From positions 2,700,767-2,764,766 of the forward strand of contig OY744469.1 in assembly GCA_963556145.1 (NCBI GenBank): a stretch of 64,000 bases of DNA. Direction: 5' to 3'. Shown here piece by piece: positions 10,805 to 23,144 of the stretch (position 1 is its first letter; each line of letters starts with the position of its first letter). Made by a program: the position numbers and the translations under genes. The notes beneath the pieces were generated by a model. It was not told where the DNA came from. It saw only the letters and a list, made by a program, of their open reading frames with translations, and made no database searches. Source of the DNA: Hygrocybe punicea. Taxonomy: Eukaryota > Basidiomycota > Agaricomycetes > Agaricales > Hygrophoraceae.

Positions 10805-11885
10805 TTAAGTTGCACGAAGTATGAGGTAAACTGATTTGGAATCCATGCGTTTGTCACATGATAGGTCACGTCGTGTAGTTGACGGATCACCAACCGGGTA
10901 AACTGTCGCATACAGACCTTTGTGGCCTAAGTCGTCGTGACAGCCCTTCATGATTTGTAGGCGAGTCTCGGGGGCCACAACAAGCTTGTGAGCTCCTTGA
11001 GGGTCCTTTCTCCATAGGCAATCCTTGTCAATGAAGAATTCAGCAGAGTACTTGATGAACATACTTGGCATCAGTTAAACATGACGGTTGCACAAGGTTT
11101 GTCAACCACTCTTGAATGGACATGAGGCGATTGTCATGGGTTTTAGCGGCTAGCGATCACGGCACTATGTCATACGATTCACTTTCTTCTCCTGGTTCAT
11201 CTCGTGTTGAGTCATCGTCGCAGAGGAGTGTCAATATTGTTGAGCGCTGTGAAGACACAGCGCGGTTACCGGTGTTGATGTGATGCATGAATCCATATAG
11301 TCAATCAATCCAGTCGTCAAATTCGTTCTCGTCGTCCTGTTGTGGAGAATCGCCATGCTGAGGCGGTCAATGCGACAACCCATCAGGTCCATGGCTAGAT
11401 CCTGCAACATGTACAAGTGTGAAATGGAATGTTAAAATCGCTACTATCCAGCGATTTATACTAGCACTGGGCACGATGTCCGGATTGTTGAGCATGCCCT
11501 TTATGTAGCGCGCATTGACTTCGACTACAAGATTGCAAACACTGACTATATAAAGTCGGAGTGCTCTTAGGGCACGGAAGAGACTGTATATCTCCAGCTT
11601 CAGCTGGGAAAATCATGTTTCACGATCGTTGAGCATAATAGAGCTGAACCGATTGTAATATCGCGTTCGCCTGTCTTCTGGGGTGCATTGACAGAGATAA
11701 AACCCTACAGCAATATACGACATGTCAACGGCAAGAATGACTGGGGCCTCCGATGTATAGTCAATCGCTCGAAGGTTGGGAGAGTCGAGAACCACTTTTT
11801 GGAGGTCGTTTTGGGCTGTGATCTGATCAAGACCAAACTCAAATGGTACATCCTTTCTGGTTAACTTCACTAGATGATGTGCTCA
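10805..11885 (-). pseudogene. Gypsy pol fragment, copy 2 (RT/RNase H to integrase zinc domain)
   Basis: A second, diverged copy of the pol segment at 484-1480. The RNase H-side frames (KLTRKDVPFEFG, APVILAVDMSYIAVGF) are followed by broken frames and then by the start of integrase (DKDCLWRKDPQGAHKLV, CHDDLGHKGLYAT), which copy 1 lacks. It keeps the catalytic-core order but has many stops. Comparison with copy 1 shows systematic loss of CpG. The copy ends where the element at 11890-14211 begins. Confidence 0.82.
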
Positions 11886-12439
11886 ATGTGCTAGTGTTGC
11901 CATAGTCCAGTTCGGAACCAAACCAAACCCAGTTCAAACCCCGAACCGAACCCTAAGTTCAGTCTAAGTTCAGCACTTTGGCTGAACTGAACCACAGGTC
12001 CAGTTCCGGGTTCCAGGCCCTTCCGAATTTTCTGAACGGCTTGGAACCGGGACCAAACCATCAACTTATTCTGTGTAGATACTGAAATAATTAATTTTTG
12101 TGTTAATTTTTGTGTAGGAAAATGCGGGAATGTAGATCATGTGATCTTAAACATAGACGCGAAACATCGACTTAACAACAAGAACAGCAACACTCACAAG
12201 CAAAAACAGTAAGTAATCCAATAATATTTACTTTACTGACATTTTCTTACGCAGAGAAGCACGATGAGGACAGCCAGCAGCAGCGGCAGCACCATCAACG
12301 CCCACACCCACACCTGCACCCACACCTGCCCATGCCCATGCCAACACCACCAACAACATGCTCACACCCACACCATGCCCACAATGGGAACCAGGGATGG
12401 TAGCGAGAACAGGACACAGCGGGGAGTGGTGCATCCACC

Positions 12440-13575
12440 TAGGCAACTGCACGGATCATCCACAGGTGCCAAATTTGGTATTCGTATCCGTATCCGTCAA
12501 TATCCGTACCCGAGCCACGGATACGGATATGATACGGTATTTACCTCGTGTTCGCCACACCAACGTCAATTGACATTGCGGCATGCTCGCGCGAGGTAAC
12601 TGAGGCCAAGGACAGGTCTGCACCGTGCTCGGGGCACAATGCAGATGTGTCGTGGTGCAATGGGAGGTCGGCTGTGTGGTGGCCGAGGCAGCGGTGATGG
12701 CTGGTCATTGTGGTGGTGTGCAAGTGAGTTGGGGGTGCTCGAAAATGGACGGGAAACGGGTGCCGTGGGTGTTGACCAAGTGGGGGTGGGGTTTGGGGCA
12801 AAAGGCGGCGAGGTGACGTATTTGGGCTCCCCGTTGTTCCGGTCTCAATGCGAATGCGATGCGGGGGGTGGGTTGGCCGTGACCAGGTGGTGGGCACACC
12901 ACCATCCTCCCGGTTACCTCGCGGTTGCAGCGCCAACGTCGATTGACGTGACGGTGCGCATCCTCGAGGTATGTTGGTGGTGGGATGGCTGTGGCCTTCA
13001 TTGCGGTCACGGTCGTGGTCATGGTCATGGTCGTGCTAGTGGTCGTGCTAGTGGTCATGGTCGTGGTCACTGTGGTGGTCGTGGTGGTCGTTGTTGTTGT
13101 TGTTGTTGTTGTTGTCATCCTATTTGGAGGGATGTAGGTTGTCGTTGTCGTTGTAGTGGCCGCCGTTGTCACCCTCGTCTTCGCTGCCTGTCGTCCTCGT
13201 CGGGTGTGTGGTATTTGTGTTGTTGGTACTGCCGTCGTCGTCATTTGTGTAATTAGTAGCTAAGAAAAAAAACAAAAACAAAAACATACCTATTGCAACA
13301 GGAGGTGGGTGCACTGCCCCCCCACTGCCCTTCTCCCCATGTCCCACCATTGTCCATTGTTGTTGTTGTCATTCTCGTTGTTGTTGTCACCATGGCTGTG
13401 GTTGTGGCCGTGGTTGGTGATGTTGATGTGTGATGCGGGTACCATGACACTACCCAAATAGGGACCGGTTACGGATACACGGGTGCACGGATCGGGAAAT
13501 CTTGATCCGGACCCATATCCGAGGCGATCCGTATCCGTGATCCATGCTGATCCACCCAATCCGTGCATTTGCCTA
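12440..13575. mobile_element. Nested hAT-like non-autonomous element
   Basis: Inverted ends TAGGCAACTGCACGGAT (left) and TAGGCAAATGCACGGAT (right, reverse complement) enclose 1136 bp. The flanking octamers CATCCACC (12432-12439) and TGTCCACC (13576-13583) match at 6 of 8 positions, as expected for an old hAT duplication. Subterminal regions on both sides are packed with inverted TATCCGTA/TACGGATA motifs (12480-12540 and 13455-13545). No transposase is encoded and the middle is simple-sequence DNA. Confidence 0.6.
12960..13250. repeat. GTC/GTT trinucleotide-rich low-complexity DNA
   Basis: Long runs of GTGGTC, GTTGTT and GTCGTC produce Thr-rich or Cys-rich translations in several frames. None has an initiation context or conserved domain, so the open frames are treated as artefacts of the repeat. 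Confidence 0.8.
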
Positions 13576-13659
13576 TGTCCACCCCCACTGCTAAGATACG
13601 TTGTTTCTTATATCTCATTTATTTATCTAACTTACCCACAGCTCCATGATGCCTGTGAG

Positions 13660-13945
13660 CATGAACGTGGCAGCAGCCCCACGGCAACCAGAGCAACAGT
13701 GGCTGCAACCACGGCTGCAACAAAAATGGCAGCAGCAACAACTGCAGCAGCTACGGCAGCAGCAGCAGCATCATTGACAACAGCAGCAGCAGCAGCATCA
13801 TCAACAGCAGTGACAGCAGCAGCTACAGTGATGGCAGCAGCAGCAGCAGCAGCAGCAGCAACGGCAGCAGTAGCAACAACGGCGCCGGCAGTGATGCAGC
13901 ACCAACGGCAGTGGTGGCCGCTGCAGCTGCAGCAATGGCAGTGAC
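13660..13945. repeat. CAG/GCA trinucleotide-rich low-complexity DNA
   Basis: Imperfect GCAGCAGCA arrays create long Ala-rich open frames on both strands. The perfect stretch near 13840-13860 is the purest microsatellite in the window. It lies inside the non-autonomous element at 11890-14211. Confidence 0.85.
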
Positions 13946-14211
13946 ATGGCAGAACAAAGGTCCCCCCATCCTCCCCACCCATCCCAACTCCTCACAACCC
14001 CAGGCCCACATCAATTGATGTGGCGCTGTGGCTTGTGAGGAAATTTGAGGGTGGCCGAGGACGGTTCGCGGTCCAAACCACATCCAGATGCAGACCGAAC
14101 TGCATGGAACAGTCCCACATGGTCCCAGTTCCAGTTCAGCAGAAGGGCTGAACTGAACCGAGGGTCCGGTTTTCAGTTCAGCCAAAAATGCTGAAAACCA
14201 GACCAAACTGG

Positions 14212-14965
14212 TGATACGCTAGTCGTGGTGCTGTGCACTAAACAACAACACTCTACAACTGGTACGATTATGAGTAAGTGAAGGATTTAGCTTCTACAAG
14301 TATCGTGATGACTGCGATCGACAGTGTGACTTAGCGATTAAAGTCACAACAACAATAAAAGGTCGAGGTATTGAACTAAAGTCGGCGATAGTTGAGCTTG
14401 AAGCAAGTAATGTCGTGATGATTTTCGAGGGAGATAATGAAATAGGAAGGGGGGAACAACATGCTCTCTCTTGTGATTAAGCGTAATCTACATAGCTATT
14501 TTATATGTCGACGGTCGGAGATCAGAGGAGAAGTAAAAAGTCGTGGAAGGAAAGAAACTTTACTCTAATAGGGGTCGAAAGAAAGGAAAATGTATGAATC
14601 ACATGAAAATGTAGCCAAAAACAGTCCTAAAAGGAGGATGAAGATAGTCTTGTAACAAAGGAAGAACAAAGGAGTCTGGTGGAAGAAAGGGAATAAGTGT
14701 TCCAAATGAGTTAGTCTATCTAAGATGAAATGGGGCATTGCTGTATGAAAGGTGAATGATTATGCAAGAGTCTGGTACTCAATCCGATTCGAAGGTTTTC
14801 TTTCTTGGTCCACGACTTCGTCGGAGATGTTCACGATATGATCGAGAGGTCGCACAAGTGGTCACAAGCTATCGTGAAGTCGCAAGATGTCGGACTCATT
14901 TTGAAGGATAGCTAGAACCTGCTCGATTCGCTGATTCGGTGGTCAGCGTGGGTGAGTGCCTATCA
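14212..14965 (-). repeat. Gypsy LTR (LTR2)
   Basis: A 754-bp copy of the LTR at 8621-9376, starting TGATACGC and ending CCTATCA. One end matches the LTR1 terminus exactly; the other has a G-to-C change in the inverted repeat. On its low-coordinate side, where the primer site and gag should be, lies the non-autonomous element instead. This LTR and the pol fragment at 10805-11885 may therefore be remains of one element that lost its middle. Confidence 0.85.
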
Positions 14966-15004
14966 CCGGACTTCAGCAACACTAGTAACAATGAGTTTGT
15001 CTGC

Positions 15005-15262
15005 TGGCTTTAAGCGTAATCTACACATCTCCTTTATATGATGACAATCAGAGATTGGAATGAATCAAGATGTAGTGGAAAGAAAGGAAACATACTCTAA
15101 AAGGAATTGAGAGAAAGGGAGCACAAGAAACCACATGAGAACATAGCCAGAAAGGGTTCTGAAAGGAAGATAAAGACAATCTCATAACAAAGGAAGAAGA
15201 AAGGGGTTTGGCAAAAGAAAGGGATTAAGTGTACTAAAAGAGTTCTGGGATGAGTATCTGCA
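15005..15262 (-). repeat. Diverged LTR remnant
   Basis: Over about 250 bp the sequence follows the central part of LTR1 and LTR2 (TAAGCGTAATCTACA, GAGAAAGGGA, TAACAAAGGAAGAA, AAGAAAGGGATTAAGTGT) but with many more differences. It is therefore an older member of the LTR family, truncated at both ends. Confidence 0.7.
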
Positions 15263-15441
15263 ATACACAGAGTGAAACAGGTACAGTGTGTGCCTGTAAC
15301 TGGGAAGGGGGTGAGTGTGGGTGCAACATTGTCAATAAAGGTTTTTATCCTTTTGATGTAAATTTCACCATAATAGACCCTTGTCAATTTTCACCAGTTT
15401 TTTATCTTTGAAATATACTTCCCTACTTTTGATCACAGTAA

Positions 15442-15538
15442 GAGCCTGTTCGGTTGCCCGTTAACCCAAATGTAGTGAAATGTTAGAACGGTCGCGCTCG
15501 GGTCTTCCCGAGCGGTGAAGCTTCTGAGTTTCAATATA
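15442..15538 (+). repeat. Harbinger left terminal inverted repeat
   Basis: It pairs with 18397-18494. The first 35 bases are identical, followed by a short indel and then a common GTTAGAACGGTCGCGC block. The two ends later share CTGAGTTTCAATATA. Confidence 0.9.
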
Positions 15539-15660
15539 GACAACCATCATAAGATATCGATAAGATGGATCCTACACATTCAGCGAACGTTGCTCGTCAC
15601 AGACATCGCATCCGGGCTGTCATTGTCCAGCTTGTCACCCTCCTCAGCCAATACTTTGTC

Positions 15661-16770
15661 ATGTCAACCAAAAAAAAAGGGAAGGGCAAGGAGAGGGAGG
15701 AGGAGGAGAAGAAGAAGGGTGTGGATCGAGCAGTCTGGAATGACGAAGAAACCGAGGCCCTCCTCAACTTCCTTGTTGCTCATCAAAGTGAGGCTGGCGA
15801 TGCCAGCAACTTCAAGATGGCCACCTTCAAGAAAGCTGCTGACTTGGAGACTCTGATTCAACACCGGAGATCAGGCCTTGAAAAAACTGCCAAGAGGTGC
15901 AAGACAAAATACACAGGCGTGAGCATTCTTAGATCTCCCCAAGACTACAGTGTACTCAACCAATAGGATCAATACAGCTCAAAGCGACATACAATGCCAT
16001 TCAAAACTACAAGTCTCTCTCTGGGTTCTCTTGGGATGACGAGAAGGGTGTGAATGCCATAACACCTGCTGAAACAACAGCATGGGAAGCCTTTGTTGCA
16101 GCAAAGGTATGGTATATTAATTTCAATTCCAATTTAATCCACTCAGAAAACCATTGTCTAGGGCTCTAATCATTCTCTCATGAAGCCGTTCTGGACCTCT
16201 GGCTGGCCATGGCTCCACAAACTCGAGGCGCTCATACCTTCAACAGCAAGGGGCGAGTTTGCTGATGATGGTTTTGGGGATGATGATGAAGTCCTCGATG
16301 AAATAGCCAGTGTTGTCGTCACCGGCCCTGATGGTGAAGACGCCACCCTGCCTCTCCCAACTCCACCCTCCACATCTAGCACTGGCAAGCGCAAATTTTC
16401 AGCTGTCCGGGATGCAGCATCATCGTCTTCTGATAGAAAATCCATCCGCTCCCTGAGCTCCACCTCCACCCGCTCAAAGGTTTCAACATCTGCCGTCATC
16501 AGCAATGCAATAGAAAACCTCACGGACTCCCTCAAACAAAGCTTCCTACCACAAGAAGTCCTAGTGACGGACTCTCTGACAAAGCGTAGTGCTGATGCAG
16601 TCGCGGCGTTGACACAGAGCAATCTCGATGTGGACGACCAACTCGCGCTCATCAGCGTCTTCGGGGACAAACCCAACCTTGCAAATCTATACCTTGCGAT
16701 CAGGAATGAGCAAACACATCTACAATGGGTGAAGAATATATTGGGTGAAGGGAGTTCTTATGGGAGTTAG
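15661..16770 (+). CDS. Harbinger Myb/SANT-like DNA-binding protein
   Basis: This is the accessory protein of PIF/Harbinger elements, thought to bind the element ends and help the transposase into the nucleus. A basic leader (STKKKGKGKEREEEEKKKG) is followed by the Myb/SANT-like region (RAVWNDEETEALLNFL, HRRSGLEKTAKRCKTKYTG). An intron with donor GTGAGC and acceptor AATACAG joins this to LKATYNAIQNYKSLSGFSWD and ITPAETTAWEAFVAAK. After a second intron come PFWTSGWPWLHKLEALIP and a low-complexity C-terminal half. The start is set at 15661; an in-frame ATG at 15565 would add 32 residues. No damage was seen. Confidence 0.82.
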
Positions 16771-16952
16771 GGCAGGGTGCGCGGATTTTTTTTTTAGTTG
16801 TTGTGTGTTGTATTTTGCCGTCACAATTGTTGTACTGTTTCCTGAATCAATATCCCCTTTGCACATGGGCAGTGGGTAATAAGACCGCAAGCATGAATAT
16901 ATCACCAGAAAAAAAATACAGGCCGTAGGGGTAATGGAAAGAAAAGAAAAAC

Positions 16953-18367
16953 CTACTCCACGGCGACTTCCATTGCCTCCGTATCCTCTCCGTCTGACTC
17001 TTCACTAGAAAAATCACCGTCTTCATCATCTGTACTGCTGGTATCTCCCCGCTCTTGAAGGTATTGCTGGTAATCAAGCCACATCCTTTCAGCGATTTCA
17101 TCCCGCCAAATTTTTGCTCTTTCATCGACTTCGTTGTCCTGATCACCCAAAGGGGTTGCAACGGGCCCTGCCGATGAGTCGTCACCATCGTAGTTCCAAT
17201 CCCTGTTGTCACCACTGTCCAAGTCGTATTGCCGAATGAAATTGTGAATTGCTGCGAGTGCGCGAGGTAGGCGAACTTGTGTTTTTAAGTCATACTCAGA
17301 TGCTGAGCGCAAGATGCGGAAGCGGCGTTTCAGAATGCCAAAGATGCATTCTATGACGTTGCGGAGACTTGCATGCCGACGGTTGAAAAGCTCTTCTCTT
17401 GTTCGTGGTCTGAGATTTCGTCGGTTGTGTGCATAAAATACAAGAAAAAACTCACAATTTGTTGCTCCGACCCCACTCTTGAAGGTGATAACAAACTCCG
17501 CGATAGGGTGTCAACAATTCATGGTAAAGAAGGGGGTATCCATTATCAGCGAGTAGATATTTGGATTCAGGAATCCTGAGCGTCTTGCATTTTGCATCTT
17601 CATACACACGAGCATCACTCGCGCTCCCTTCCCAGCCAGCAAGGACATAGGTGAACTGCAAGTCAAATGATGAAGTGAAGAGTGCGTTCTGAGATATGAA
17701 ACCCTTGCGATTCCGAAATAGGCCACAGATATTCGCAGGCGGCGCAACCTCAATGTGGCTCCCATCGATTGCACCGATGGCTCCTTTGAAAAAGGGATAA
17801 TATAACTTGTTCAACAAGATCCTCGGAGGGCAGGGATCAGCCACTATGGGCTGGCATACAAGGGTGGTGTAGAAAGGAGCCTGCGAAAAGAAAACAACAA
17901 ATCCTCTGAAGTACCTGTTTGGATCGTCAGATTGAATAGGGACTTATCGTGCCATGTGCTTACACTGAAATGGTGTCATTGGACTGTTGGAAACGCTCAG
18001 CAAGGTGTCTTATTGTCAACCCTGTGACGCAACCGTGCATAAAGATAGCCAACTGTTCTTCTAATGTGACATGTCGTGAATCTGACATGCCCATCTGCCG
18101 CACGGTGAGTATCAGCTTGCAGAAGACTTCTTTGCTCACGCCAAGTGAAATACGAATGCGGCCAGGATGGCCATGGAGTAGCTCACGAACCCAAGCTCGA
18201 CCAGTGAGGGCAGATGTGTGGAAAGGCTGACGAAGGTGGAATGATTCCAGGCAATGTGAAAGTGATGTCAAAAGGAGGATGACTACGGCGATGACACGGT
18301 GGCGTACTTGAGCCCTATCATGGCGGGTTTTGACGAGGATTTGATGAAGTGTGTGGTCGGGAAGCAT
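16953..18367 (-). CDS. PIF/Harbinger DDE transposase
   Basis: DDE-type transposase of the DDE_Tnp_4 kind. The start is the ATG at 18365-18367; the same frame extends a little upstream only with a GTG. An N-terminal helix-turn-helix-like part contains VTLEEQLAIFMHGCV and AERFQQSNDTIS. The first intron has donor GTAAGC and joins DTIS to VYFRGFVV. The catalytic core has D1 in GAIDGSH, D2 in WEGSASDARV and, after ADNGYPL, the third acidic residue in NVIECIFGILKRRF. A second intron joins SNKL to PRTREELFNRR. An acidic tail ends at 16953. All expected catalytic positions are present. Confidence 0.9.
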
Positions 18368-18396
18368 ATCGATCACTACTTCCTAATTTAGATTGC

Positions 18397-18494
18397 ATAC
18401 TGAGTTTATATTGAAACTCAGAATCGGAAAGACCCGAGCGCGACCGTTCTAACGTTATCACTACATTTGGGTTAACGGGCAACCGAACAGGCTC
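18397..18494 (-). repeat. Harbinger right terminal inverted repeat
   Basis: Reverse complement of the left end, beginning GAGCCTGTTCGG and adjoining the TAA duplication at 18495-18497. Confidence 0.9.
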
Positions 18495-18497
18495 TAA

Positions 18498-19095
18498 TAA
18501 TAAAGCAATTTGAAATTCACATCATCGTGACTTGAAAACTATGTGAAATGTGGATTTTGGGCCTTTTTGCCCTGACATTCACAGCCTAAGTTAAAGTCTT
18601 GCAGTACAATTTATTTTTGGGTGGGACTTGGATATGCGGTGCAAAGCAATGGCCCTCTAGCTCAAGTAACTTTGAAACTATCATGAATTCAATTGTAACA
18701 TTATCATAGTGAAACCTTTTTTTTACCTGAGACAAGTGCCATTGCAAATGGCCCTTATCTAGTACTCCAAACCTTCTCTCAGGTTCAGTCCCGGTTCAGA
18801 AATCCTAGAACCAAGAACTAAAACTTCATAGTTTTTTTAGGGTATTCTGTTCTGTTTTTTTGGCTTATGGATCAGGTAGGTATTAAGAGGGCATCCGTAG
18901 CGCAACGACCCCTGTGTATTAGGTGTGCTATGATAATATGTGCTGCAGTTCAGCAGTGTTGGCAAAATACTAAGAAATGGCCTGGTTACTGCATTGTCGT
19001 TTGCGGTTCGAATGACATTCCAGCTGTCCTTATTCTCATGCATGTGTATAAGAGTACAATTGAGAGTTGGTTCCGGGTAGCAAGAGTACAACGTA
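18498..19095. other. AT-rich intergenic stretch, no gene
   Basis: Downstream flank of the NDR kinase. A short GGTTCAGTCCCGGTTC motif near 18785 resembles the ends of the element at 11890-14211 and may be a transposon scar. Nothing else was recognised. Confidence 0.5.
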
Positions 19096-20901
<1,806 letters not shown>

Positions 20902-21105
20902 GACCGATTACAGCCACGAGAAGTTTGATAACGAGATCTTTGGGCTGCCGCTCCAGCTGATTGGAGGGGTAATGAGAACTCGAAGCACACGAGAGCGATG
21001 GGAAACGGAACTGTCACCGTGCACGGTTGCAATCGTTGCACGTGACTTTACAACTGATCGCTGTTTGGTTTGCAAGTCGCAGCCAAACAACCTCGACTCT
21101 TCATA
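20902..21105. promoter_or_regulatory. Shared divergent promoter, NDR kinase / PRP4
   Basis: Only 204 bp separate the two start codons, so both promoters and 5' leaders must lie here. No TATA box is evident. Confidence 0.55.
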
Positions 21106-23064
21106 ATGGCCGAACTCACATACGAAACACTCATGGACGATGGGAATTACTCAGAGCGAGTAAGGATGGAAAATAAGGTCATATTGGATGAACTAGAAAG
21201 GAAGAAGAAAGCCAGGTCCATGGCCGTGCCGACAGATGACAACCGCGTAAAAGCACGACTGCGTGAGATCGGAGAGCCAATAACACTGTTTGGAGAGCGG
21301 GTTTGTTGATTGCTATTTTACTTCTGGTGGGAGCTCACCCGTTTTTTTACAGGCTGCAGACCGCAGAGACCGTTTAATCTATGTCTTGTCTCAAATAAAC
21401 GCAGCACGGGGTGATGATGCGATGCAGGTGGATGATGAATATTCTTCAGACGAAAGCGAGGAGGAGGTATGCGGCGGTGCATTCAGGAGCTTCTACTCTG
21501 ACGTATAATCTAGGGAGAAGAGTTCTATTCGCCCGGGTCACTGGAGTTACTTGAGGCTCGCAGACTAATAGCTGAGTATTCTCTTCCCAGGTTGGAATCT
21601 GGTAACTAGGAAAAAATTTGGGTGCTTATGATGTTTTTTGATTTCTGGGTGCAGAGCTCAGCATCGAGTTGCGCAGCAGCTACTAGACAGCAAGATGCCT
21701 CTTGGTCGAATCATTGATATCCGTAAAAAGGTCTTTGCGGCTGTGAAAGTATGACATTTTCCTATCATCAAGAGACAATCTGACTATTGTATTCCTTCAA
21801 CCTAGACTTTTGCTAATCTTGGCTCGCAAATTGGCGATGAGAGGCCAATATCGCAAGTACGGTTCTCACCAAATAGCCAGATTCTTGCTACTGGCAGTTG
21901 GTCTGGAACTGTAAAGCTCTGGAATGTGCCTTCCTGCACATTACTACGTTCTTTGCGAGGTTTGTTCCGGATTGTCTCAAGTTAGATCTTCTAACCGTTA
22001 TTCTAGGACACGGTGACCGTGTTGGAGGCGTTGCATGGCATCCACAAGCAACACTTACCCAACACGGAGACCTAGTGAATATAGCCAGCGGCGCCGGCGA
22101 TACGAATGTCCACCTATGGTCTCTCAATAGGTATACTTTTTCCGACAATCCCTACGTGTTAATATCAGTCAACAATACAATAGTGAATCACCACTGTCCG
22201 TTCTTAAGGGGCATCAGGACCGTGTGTGTCGTGTAGCTTTCCATCCGTCAGGCAACTACGTTGCAAGTGCCAGCTTTGACACCTCATGGCGGCTGTGGGA
22301 CGTAGCGACATCAAAGGAGTTGTTACTCCAAGAAGGCCATTCAAAACAGGTCTACTCTGTGGAATTCCAGGATGATGGAGCTTTGGTTGCCTCAGGGTGA
22401 GTTTTGAAACACTTTAACATTCTTATTCTCGAATTGCTACTCAGAGGACTGGATGCCATCGGTCGAGTTTGGGATTTGCGTACCGGCAGAACGGCCATGG
22501 TCCTTGACGGGCATGTGCAAGCCATCTTTGCTATAAGCTTCTCACCAAATGGGTTCGTCGTCGTAATGTTCTTTGTCACGAGTGCACAAGTATATCTTAA
22601 CTTGTTCATCCGACAGTTACCAGATTGCGACTGGCTCCGGGGATGATACCATTCGAATATGGGACATGCGATCATTAAAAGTTCTCTACACTATCCCAGC
22701 ACATCGTTCAAACGTATCAGACGTGCAGTTCTTTCATAGCCACGGCAAAGGTTCACCACCCCAGTCTAGTGGCACTCCAACGGACAGCGCGATGAAAGAT
22801 TCAGATCCGGATCGTAGTGACGATAAGGATGTCGCCACCGCAGCTGATGAGTGGTCATATCGTTCCGGATTGTACTTTGCCAGTGCTGGATACGATGGCC
22901 TCGTGAAACTCTGGAGCGCTGATGATTGGCAGCTTCTTCGTACGCTTACGACTGATGCGGGGAAAGTAATGTCTGTTGATCTATCGAACGATGGTAAGCT
23001 GCTCGCTTCTGGGACATATAATCGTAATTTCCAGCTCTTTGCGCCGGAGGGCGTTGGGGTGTGA
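21106..23064 (+). CDS. PRP4: U4/U6 snRNP component PRP4 (SFM + WD40)
   Basis: Predicted spliceosomal U4/U6 di-snRNP protein, nuclear. It starts at the ATG at 21106 ([17 protein letters not shown]). The SFM (splicing factor motif) region follows: [15 protein letters not shown], then after an intron [15 protein letters not shown], which is diagnostic of Prp4/Prp18 proteins. A helical section ([15 protein letters not shown]) leads to seven-bladed WD40 repeats: [92 protein letters not shown] and [13 protein letters not shown]. Many short introns interrupt the repeats. The stop at 23064 faces the Mbp1-like gene's stop at 23145, so the two genes converge with an 80-bp gap. Confidence 0.92.
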
Positions 23065-23144
23065 TTATAGCAATGAAATTGATGCGAGACATAATACATT
23101 GCGAGGAGAAAATGTTAGAGAGAACATAAATGCCGAAGATTATT

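Larger units (their letters stand above)
11890..14211. mobile_element. Non-autonomous element with GTTCGGAACC-type ends, microsatellite-rich
   Basis: The ends are rich in repeated GAACCGAAC/GGTTCAG motifs: CCAGTTCGGAACC near 11911, and CCAAACTGG near 14202 on the other side, which are imperfect inverted repeats. Further copies of AGTTCAG/CTGAACT lie inside both ends. There is no transposase. The interior carries CAG, GTT and CCCACA microsatellites and a nested element at 12440-13575. It sits between a gypsy pol fragment and an LTR of the same orientation. No convincing target duplication was found, so exact borders are uncertain. Confidence 0.5.
15442..18494. mobile_element. PIF/Harbinger transposon, apparently complete
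   Basis: The element is 3053 bp, flanked by the 3-bp duplication TAA (15439-15441 and 18495-18497), the signature target site of PIF/Harbinger elements. Long terminal inverted repeats begin GAGCCTGTTCGGTTGCCC. They are nearly identical for about 65 bp, then resume as CTGAGTTTCAATATA. Inside are the two genes expected of the superfamily, a Myb/SANT-like protein (+) and a DDE transposase (-), arranged convergently. Both read through without stops once introns are removed, so the element may be autonomous. Confidence 0.93.

Noticed and set aside
12639..13256. Cys/Thr-rich open frames
   Set aside because: Low-complexity GTT/GTC repeat inside a non-autonomous element.
13483..13944. Ala-rich open frames on both strands
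   Set aside because: Produced by CAG/GCA microsatellites; no domain, start context or splice support.
11882..14225. GCTAGTGT / GCTAGTCG as an 8-bp target duplication of the outer element
   Set aside because: Only 6 of 8 bases match, and the right copy lies within the native LTR start, so it does not fit a simple insertion.
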